11,076 bases of DNA from the NCBI GenBank assembly GCA_947302065.1, contig CAMYUO010000022.1, forward strand, positions 1-11,076, read 5' to 3'. Positions 6,150-11,076 of the stretch are shown here, piece by piece. The notes beneath the pieces are model-generated. The model saw only the letters and a program-made list of their open reading frames with translations, was not told the origin of the DNA and searched no databases. Position numbers and translations under genes: made by a program. This stretch comes from an uncultured Clostridia bacterium. GTDB taxonomy: Bacteria > Bacillota > Clostridia > Oscillospirales > Ruminococcaceae. Position 1 is the first letter of the stretch; each line of letters opens with the position of its first letter.

Positions 6150-7439
6150 ATGAGTCTCAAAGGGATAATCCTTAGGCACAATAAGAATACTGCGCAGATG
6201 CCGAGCGAACCGCTGCCGCTGCCGAACAAGGTCAGCATACCGATGCAGCAGAGCATAGGCGCACCCTGCGATGTGCTCGTCAAAAAAGGCGACAAGGTGC
6301 TCGTCGGGCAGAAGATAGGCGACAGCGACAAGTATATGTCCGTGCCCGTGCATTCCTCCGTTTCGGGAACTGTCACAGGGATAAGCGAGCTTTTGCTCGT
6401 CAGCGGAAAGGTCTGCAAATGTGTGGATATAGAAACTGACGGCGAGCAGAAAGTCATTGACGGCATAAAGCCGCCCGTCGTTACCGACAGGGACAGCTTC
6501 TGCAGAGCGATAAAGGAATCGGGCTGCTGCGGACTTGGCGGCGCAGGCTTCCCGACGCACGTCAAGTTCGGTTTTGACGACAAGAAATTCAGCGTTGATA
6601 CGCTTATCATAAATGCTGCCGAGTGTGAGCCTTATCTGACGGGCGACCACCGTGAGATGCTTGAAAATACCGACAGCATATTCGAGGGCATCGCCCACAT
6701 AAAGAAAAACCTCGGCATTGAAAATGTCTATATCGGCATCGAGAAGAACAAACCCGATGCGATAAAGCTGCTGAGCGAAAAGGCAGCGCAGCAGGGCGGC
6801 ATAAAAGTCGTTCCGCTGAAAGAGAAATACCCTCAGGGCGCAGAAAAGGTGCTCGTTTACAACATCACAGGCAGGATAGTCAAAGAGGGAAAGATACCTG
6901 CCGATGAGGGAGTTATCGTCATAAATGTCTCGACCTGCGGATTTATCGGCGACTATATGCGCACAGGAATGCCGCTCGTATCAAGGCGCATGACTGTCAG
7001 CGGCGATGCAGTAAAAAAACCGTGCAACGTAATCGTGCCGCTGGGAACATCGTTCAAAAAGGTGCTCAAATTTGCAGAGTGCGATTTTGACGGAATGGAA
7101 AAGGCGATAGCAGGCGGTCCGATGATGGGCATAGACCTGTTCGACCTGCACGACCCCGTCTGCAAAACGCACAGCGGCGTGCTGGCGTTCAAAAAGAAAA
7201 ACAAGGAAAAAGAGCCTTTGCAGACCAACTGCATACGATGCGGACGCTGCATAGAAGCTTGCCCTGTCGGACTGATGCCTACGGTGCTTGAAAAGGCATT
7301 CGACAACAAGGACAGGGAAACGCTCAAAAAGATGAAGGTATCGCTTTGCATGAACTGCGGCAGCTGCACGTATGTCTGCCCTGCAAAGAGAAACCTTGCA
7401 GAGAAAAACCAGCTTGCGAAAGCATTGCTGCGAACCTGA
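6150..7439 (+). CDS. rnfC: Electron transport complex subunit RnfC
   Basis: Membrane-associated cytoplasmic subunit of the ferredoxin:NAD+ oxidoreductase, where NAD(H) and FMN bind. The 429-residue protein shows, in order, an N-terminal barrel-like domain (about 25-95), the glycine-rich nucleotide motif CGLGGAGFPTHVK (127-139), NAAECEPYLTGDH (155-167), and two C-terminal [4Fe-4S] motifs: Cys361/364/367/371 (CIRCGRCIEACP) and Cys400/403/406/410 (CMNCGSCTYVCP). Length and motif order are those of clostridial RnfC, without the long C-terminal extension of some proteobacterial forms. The start is ATG 6150 with GGGAGG (6134-6139) ten bases upstream, a slightly long spacing. It is first of the six rnf genes and follows apbE by 20 bases. 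Its isoleucine codons are mostly ATA, the opposite of glyS. Confidence 0.97.
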   Translation: MSLKGIILRHNKNTAQMPSEPLPLPNKVSIPMQQSIGAPCDVLVKKGDKVLVGQKIGDSDKYMSVPVHSSVSGTVTGISELLLVSGKVCKCVDIETDGEQKVIDGIKPPVVTDRDSFCRAIKESGCCGLGGAGFPTHVKFGFDDKKFSVDTLIINAAECEPYLTGDHREMLENTDSIFEGIAHIKKNLGIENVYIGIEKNKPDAIKLLSEKAAQQGGIKVVPLKEKYPQGAEKVLVYNITGRIVKEGKIPADEGVIVINVSTCGFIGDYMRTGMPLVSRRMTVSGDAVKKPCNVIVPLGTSFKKVLKFAECDFDGMEKAIAGGPMMGIDLFDLHDPVCKTHSGVLAFKKKNKEKEPLQTNCIRCGRCIEACPVGLMPTVLEKAFDNKDRETLKKMKVSLCMNCGSCTYVCPAKRNLAEKNQLAKALLRT

Positions 7440-7454
7440 CAGGGAGGTCACGTT

Positions 7455-8396
7455 TTGGAAAAACTGACAGTCAGCCCGTCTCCTCACATAAGGAGCGGTG
7501 CGAGCACATCAAGAATAATGCTGCACGTCCTGATAGCGCTGATGCCTGCAATGGTGATGTCAGCAGTGCTTTTCGGCGGCAGAGCGCTGGTGCTCACGAG
7601 CCTGTGCATACTTTCTGCAATGGCGTGGGAAAGGCTTTGCTGCCTGATAATGAAAAGACCCGACACGACAGATGACCTGTCCGCAATGGTCACGGGAATG
7701 CTGCTGGCGTTCAATCTTCCGCCGACGCTGCCGCTGTATATGGCGGTGATAGGCACTTTCGTCGCAATAGTCATCGTCAAGATGATATTCGGCGGTCTGG
7801 GACAGAACTTTGCAAACCCTGCGATAGTCGGCAGGATAGTGCTTATGCTGTCTTTCACGAGCGCAATGACCAACTGGACGATGCCGAAAACGGTCACCGA
7901 TGCCGTCACCTCGGCAACACCGCTTGCAAGCGATGACAAGGCTTATTCCTATTGGGATCTGTTCATCGGCAATTGTCCCGGCTGTCTGGGCGAGGTGTGC
8001 GCTGCGGCGCTCATCGCAGGCGGCATATATCTTGTGATAATGAAAGTCATCTGCGTGCATACGCCGATAGCCTTTGTCGGCACGGTGTTCGTCTACTCGT
8101 GGCTCGCAGGTGAAGACCCCGTTTATCAGATCCTTTCAGGCGGACTGATGCTTGGCGCTATCTTTATGGCGACCGATTACGTCACAACGCCCGTGTGCAA
8201 AAAAGGAAAGGTCATTTTCGGCATAGGCTGCGGAATAATCACCTGCGTGATAAGGTTCTATGCAAGCTATCCCGAGGGCGTTTCCTTCTCGATACTCATT
8301 ATGAACATCGCAACTCCGTATATAGATATGATAACGCTCAGAAAGCCGATAGGCGCAGAGAAACCGAAAAAGGAGGCAAAGACAGATGAAAAGTAA
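7455..8396 (+). CDS. rnfD: Electron transport complex subunit RnfD (covalent FMN membrane subunit)
   Basis: Integral membrane subunit that carries covalently bound FMN and contributes to electron transfer and ion translocation. The 313-residue protein has about nine to ten hydrophobic segments. The flavinylation site is DAVTSAT (149-155), with Thr155 as the predicted FMN attachment residue. It fits the ApbE target pattern Dxx[ST]xAT, but with Ser where Gly is common. GGLGQNFANPAIVGR (113-127) and ATDYVTTPV are conserved NqrB/RnfD family segments. The start is TTG (7455-7457) with GGGAGG at 7442-7447, seven bases away. The tail is lysine-rich (KPKKEAKTDEK) and its codons contain the SD for rnfG, whose start lies 11 bases inside this gene. 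The stop of rnfC is 15 bases upstream. Confidence 0.96.
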   Translation: MEKLTVSPSPHIRSGASTSRIMLHVLIALMPAMVMSAVLFGGRALVLTSLCILSAMAWERLCCLIMKRPDTTDDLSAMVTGMLLAFNLPPTLPLYMAVIGTFVAIVIVKMIFGGLGQNFANPAIVGRIVLMLSFTSAMTNWTMPKTVTDAVTSATPLASDDKAYSYWDLFIGNCPGCLGEVCAAALIAGGIYLVIMKVICVHTPIAFVGTVFVYSWLAGEDPVYQILSGGLMLGAIFMATDYVTTPVCKKGKVIFGIGCGIITCVIRFYASYPEGVSFSILIMNIATPYIDMITLRKPIGAEKPKKEAKTDEK

Positions 8397-8943
8397 AGTC
8401 ATGCCGCCTCTGGTGCTCACACTGATATGTATCATCGTCTGCGGACTGCTTGTCATCGCACACGACGCCGCCATAAAGGACAATACAGGCGTGCTCACCG
8501 ACGAGATGAAAAAAGGCTGCACCGGGATATTCGGCGAGGGCGAGTATGAGATGCTCACCAAAAAGACCGACAAAGGCACCGAGCCTGTGACGTTCGGCGA
8601 TAAGCATCTTAACTCCGTGATAGTTGACAAGCAGAACAAGAACTGCCTTATGGAGATAACCTGCGACGGCTATGCAAAGGACGGTCTGCATCTGCTCATC
8701 GGCATCGGCGATGACGGAAAGATAAAGGGAATGCATTTCCTGTCGATAGGCGAAACTCCCGGTCTTGGCGCAAAGGTCGCTCAGAAGGAATATACCGATA
8801 AATATACAGGACTCAGCGTCGAGGACGACATCGAAAACGTCGATAACCTCACCGCTGCGACCTATTCTTCAAAGGGCTTGAAAAAAGCCTGCGAACAGGC
8901 AATAAATCTCTATACTGTCCATAAAGGAGAGATATTCGGATGA
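8386..8943 (+). CDS. rnfG: Electron transport complex subunit RnfG (covalent FMN, extracytoplasmic)
   Basis: A subunit with one N-terminal membrane helix (about residues 8-26) and an extracytoplasmic FMN-binding domain. The protein is 185 residues, at the short end for the family. GETPGLGAK (122-130) is the conserved segment of the FMN-binding domain. The predicted attachment site is DNLTAAT (153-159), with Thr159 bound to FMN through the action of ApbE; Ala occupies the position that is usually Gly. The ATG at 8386 is preceded by GGAGG inside the end of rnfD, and the two genes overlap by 11 bases. The stop overlaps the rnfE start as ATGA, so synthesis of the three subunits is probably coupled. 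Confidence 0.95.
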   Translation: MKSKVMPPLVLTLICIIVCGLLVIAHDAAIKDNTGVLTDEMKKGCTGIFGEGEYEMLTKKTDKGTEPVTFGDKHLNSVIVDKQNKNCLMEITCDGYAKDGLHLLIGIGDDGKIKGMHFLSIGETPGLGAKVAQKEYTDKYTGLSVEDDIENVDNLTAATYSSKGLKKACEQAINLYTVHKGEIFG

Positions 8944-9620
8944 GCGAGGAAAGAAAGACCCTTTATGAGCTTACAAAGGGTATAATAAAAGAAAACCCCG
9001 TGCTCGTCACGCTGCTGGGTATGTGCCCGACGCTTGCGGTGACGGTGCTCGCCGAAAACGGCATCGGCATGGGACTTGCCACGACATTCGTGCTCGTGTG
9101 CTCAAACGCCGTTATCTCGCTGCTCAAAAACGTGATACCAAAGGCTGTGCGCCTGCCTTGCTTCATCGTTATCATAGCAGGCTTTGTCACGTTCATAGAT
9201 TTCATCATGCAGGGCTTCCTGCCCGAGCTTCACTCGGCGCTCGGCGTTTTCTTGCAGCTGATAACCGTAAACTGCATAATCCTCGGCAGAGCAGAGGCTT
9301 TTGCCAGCCGCAATAATCTTGTCCGCTCGGTGCTCGACGGTCTGGGAATGGGTCTGGGCTTTACGCTTGCGCTGTTTGCGATGGGCTCACTGCGTGAGAT
9401 ATTCGGTCTCGGCAGCTGGCTTGGCATGAAAATACCCTGGCTCTGCGACCACCCGATGACGATATTCGTAATGCCCGCAGGCGGATTTTTCGTGCTGGGC
9501 TGTCTTATCGCCCTTGTCAACAAGATAGCAGGCAGAAAGCCGCCTAAGGAGATATCCTGTGAAGGCTGCCCGAACGCAGCTGCGTGCAAGGGACAGTGCA
9601 AAGTAGAGGAGGGTGCGTAA
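8940..9620 (+). CDS. rnfE: Electron transport complex subunit RnfE
   Basis: A six-helix membrane subunit, homologous to NqrD, that pairs with RnfA around an iron-sulfur site within the membrane. The 226-residue protein has the conserved cysteine segments LLGMCPT (Cys29) and LITVNCIILGRAEAFA (Cys112), which correspond to the ligands of that site in Nqr/Rnf structures. Hydrophobic segments are at roughly 20-38, 42-62, 70-90, 97-117, 128-150 and 172-196. An unusual hydrophilic tail follows the last helix: Cys207, Cys210, Cys216 and Cys220 in CEGCPNAAACKGQC, which looks like a small metal-binding motif. The start ATG overlaps the rnfG stop (ATGA) and has AGGAGA about eight bases upstream. It abuts rnfA, with its TAA directly followed by ATG. 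Confidence 0.95.
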   Translation: MSEERKTLYELTKGIIKENPVLVTLLGMCPTLAVTVLAENGIGMGLATTFVLVCSNAVISLLKNVIPKAVRLPCFIVIIAGFVTFIDFIMQGFLPELHSALGVFLQLITVNCIILGRAEAFASRNNLVRSVLDGLGMGLGFTLALFAMGSLREIFGLGSWLGMKIPWLCDHPMTIFVMPAGGFFVLGCLIALVNKIAGRKPPKEISCEGCPNAAACKGQCKVEEGA

Positions 9621-10190
9621 ATGACGTATATTCTTATACTTGTCGGCTGCGTGTTCGTCAACAACGTCGTGCTGTCGCAGTTCATGGGCATCTGCGCATT
9701 CCTCGGAGTTTCAAAGCAGATAAAATCATCTGCGGGAATGGGCGGCGCAGTAATATTCGTAATGGTCTGCGCCACGGCGATAACCTATCCGCTCTACAAG
9801 CTGCTCGAACACTTTGAGATAACGTATCTTAAAACCGTTGCATTCATTCTTGTCATTGCGATGTTCGTCCAGCTCGTCGAGATAGTTATGAAAAAGAAGA
9901 TGCGTTCGCTGTACAAAGCGCTCGGCGTTTATCTTCCGCTCATCACGACAAACTGCGCTGTGCTTGGCGTAACGCTCGGCAATATAAACAACGAATACAC
10001 TTTCCTCGAATCGCTGACAAATGCGCTCGGCACAGGACTTGCATTCACGCTCGCACTTTTGCTTTTCAGCGGTGTGCGTGCGAGGATAGAGCACAACGAT
10101 TTCCCCGAGGCATTCAAAGGCGTGCCCGCAACGCTCATCGCAGCGGCAATAGTTTCGGTGAGCTTTATGGGCTTTAACGGAATGCTGTAA
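9621..10190 (+). CDS. rnfA: Electron transport complex subunit RnfA
   Basis: A six-helix membrane subunit, homologous to NqrE and inverted in topology relative to RnfE. It contributes the other two cysteines of the intramembrane iron site, Cys25 in SQFMGICAFLGVS and Cys112 in LITTNCAVLGVTL. The 189-residue length is typical. Membrane segments are at about 4-22, 38-58, 70-90, 103-121, 133-152 and 168-186. The ATG follows the rnfE stop with no gap (TAAATG), and AGAGGAGG in the end of rnfE provides the ribosome site eight bases upstream. Its mirror similarity to RnfE (LPLITTNCAVLG against LQLITVNCIILG) reflects an ancient duplication of the two subunits. Confidence 0.96.
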   Translation: MTYILILVGCVFVNNVVLSQFMGICAFLGVSKQIKSSAGMGGAVIFVMVCATAITYPLYKLLEHFEITYLKTVAFILVIAMFVQLVEIVMKKKMRSLYKALGVYLPLITTNCAVLGVTLGNINNEYTFLESLTNALGTGLAFTLALLLFSGVRARIEHNDFPEAFKGVPATLIAAAIVSVSFMGFNGML

Positions 10191-10228
10191 AAAGCAGCTC
10201 ACAAACAACAAAAGGAGAAAGCTCTCAG

Positions 10229-11017
10229 ATGAGTATTTTGATAACGGTCGGGATATTTGCAGCGCTCGGACTTGTTGCGGGCGTGCTGCTGACAGTGGCA
10301 TCAAAGGTCTTTGAGGTCAAGGTCGATGAACGTATAGAAAAGGTCGCAGAGGCTCTACCGCAGGTAAACTGCGGTTCGTGCGGCTTTTCGGGCTGTGCCG
10401 ATTATGCAGAGGCTATCGTGACCCGAGGCGTCAAGTGCGATATGTGCAAGCCGGGCGGTGAAAAGACCGCAAAGAAGATAGCCGAGATAATGGGCGTCGA
10501 GGTCAGCATGAGCGAACCCGAGGTCGCATTCGTGCGCTGTCACGGCGACTGTCACATAACACCGCATAAATACGAGTTCGAGGGCGTGCAGAGCTGTGCC
10601 GCCTGCAACAGATTTTACAGCGGCAGCAAGACCTGCACCAGCGGCTGTCTCGGCTACGGCGACTGTGTCCACGTTTGTCCGCAGGGCGCAGTCAGTATCA
10701 TCGACCGCATCGCAAAGGTCGATAAATCAAAGTGCATAGGCTGCGGTCTGTGCGTCGATGCCTGCCCTAACGGGCTTATCGTCGTGCGCAAGATATCGCA
10801 GACCGTCGATGTTACCTGCTCGTCAAAGGACATCGCAAAGGTCACACGCTCGCTGTGCGAGGGCGGCTGTGTCGGCTGTAAGATGTGTGAGAAAAACTGC
10901 GAGCACGGCGCTATCCACGTTGTTGACAATCACGCTGTCATAGATTATGATAAGTGCGAAAACTGCGGCAAGTGTGCCGATGTCTGCAAAATAGGCTCTG
11001 TTATGCGCATAGGCTGA
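10229..11017 (+). CDS. rnfB: Electron transport complex subunit RnfB (ferredoxin-accepting iron-sulfur protein)
   Basis: The electron entry subunit: it takes electrons from reduced ferredoxin and passes them to the membrane part. The 262-residue protein has an N-terminal membrane helix (about 4-24) and then a four-cysteine cluster domain, Cys48/51/56/70 (NCGSCGFSGC...KC; Cys73 is a possible alternate). Several [4Fe-4S] motifs follow: Cys136/140/146/150 (the CLGYGDCVHVCP region), Cys169/172/175/179 (CIGCGLCVDACP), Cys214/217/220/224 (CVGCKMCEKNC) and Cys243/246/249/253 (CENCGKCADVC). Further cysteines (104, 108, 123, 126, 197, 210) are also present. This cysteine-rich form is typical of clostridial RnfB. 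The ATG at 10229 is 38 bases after rnfA with AAAGGAG about eleven bases upstream, a long spacing. It is last in the operon and is followed four bases later by the second hairpin repeat. Confidence 0.96.
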   Translation: MSILITVGIFAALGLVAGVLLTVASKVFEVKVDERIEKVAEALPQVNCGSCGFSGCADYAEAIVTRGVKCDMCKPGGEKTAKKIAEIMGVEVSMSEPEVAFVRCHGDCHITPHKYEFEGVQSCAACNRFYSGSKTCTSGCLGYGDCVHVCPQGAVSIIDRIAKVDKSKCIGCGLCVDACPNGLIVVRKISQTVDVTCSSKDIAKVTRSLCEGGCVGCKMCEKNCEHGAIHVVDNHAVIDYDKCENCGKCADVCKIGSVMRIG

Positions 11018-11021
11018 TTTG

Positions 11022-11076
11022 TTGAGGGAAACCCTTTTGAAAAAGGGTTATCCCTCAAACTCCCTTCCTAAAACTT
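11022..11076 (+). repeat. Hairpin repeat, copy 2 (post-stop element, runs to window edge)
   Basis: The arms TTGAGGGAAACCCTTTT (11022-11038) and 11041-11058 pair over 17 bp with one bulged base (A or T near 11050-11051). The tail AAACTCCCTTC (11057-11067) and CTAAAACTT follow. It begins four bases after the rnfB stop and matches copy 1 at 742-795 in orientation, stem design and tail. The stem bases differ in a paired way: ACTCTT/AAGAGT in copy 1 becomes ACCCTT/AAGGGT here. The element may extend past the window. It could serve as the operon's 3' end, although it lacks an immediate T-run. Confidence 0.8.

Noticed and set aside
6142..6153. Three-codon open frame (ATG CCC TTA TGA) whose stop overlaps the rnfC start as ATGA
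   Set aside because: It is only two bases from the SD, too close for efficient initiation, and this length arises readily by chance. The SD more plausibly serves the rnfC ATG at 6150.
5628..6698. Long antisense open frame (356 codons) opposite apbE and rnfC
   Set aside because: It overlaps two well-supported genes, shows no recognisable domain, and its sequence reads as the complement of conserved motifs. Such frames are common opposite genes with this codon use.
10214..10225. GAGA-AAGC-TCTC mini-hairpin before the rnfB start
   Set aside because: Four base pairs is too short to claim regulation.
9726..10304. Antisense open frame (192 codons) opposite rnfA and the rnfB start
   Set aside because: It covers conserved RnfA coding sequence and has no family resemblance of its own.

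Overview
The window looks like chromosome from a Gram-positive anaerobe of the class Clostridia, most likely a Ruminococcus-like gut or rumen bacterium. This is inferred from the rnf gene order C-D-G-E-A-B with a leading apbE, the single-chain glycyl-tRNA synthetase, purine-rich Shine-Dalgarno (SD) sites at most starts, several TTG starts, and roughly 50% GC with heavy use of the ATA isoleucine codon in most genes. No 16S, tRNA, phage, transposase or CRISPR sequence is visible.

Layout. (1) Positions 1-734, plus strand: the 3' part of glycyl-tRNA synthetase, cut by the window edge. (2) 735-1007: a 273-base intergenic stretch with a repeat hairpin, a second hairpin, a long imperfect inverted repeat and a bidirectional terminator, between two convergent genes. 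(3) 4282 down to 1008, minus strand: four probably co-transcribed housekeeping or accessory genes, in transcription order a histidine-phosphatase-family protein, an NAD-binding epimerase-like (atypical SDR) protein, a DUF975-like membrane protein and an RluA-family pseudouridine synthase. A small tandem 7-mer array lies between the second and third. (4) 4283-4427: a divergent control region with a near-consensus sigma-A promoter, an inverted repeat and direct repeats. (5) 4428-11017, plus strand: a helix-turn-helix (XRE) regulator, then apbE and the complete rnfCDGEAB operon. (6) 11022-11076: a second copy of the repeat hairpin, directly after rnfB.

How the genes work together. RnfCDGEAB form the membrane ferredoxin:NAD+ oxidoreductase. 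Electrons enter at the iron-sulfur protein RnfB, cross the membrane carriers (RnfA/E iron site, FMNs on RnfD and RnfG) and reach NAD+ at RnfC, coupled to Na+ or H+ export. ApbE is the flavin transferase that attaches FMN to threonines of RnfD and RnfG, and both target motifs are visible. The XRE protein upstream is a candidate regulator of the operon, by position only.

I found no clearly new multi-gene system. The best candidate for something under-described is the hairpin repeat. It occurs twice, each time a few bases after a stop codon, with compensatory stem changes and an invariant single-stranded tail (AAACTCCCTTC).
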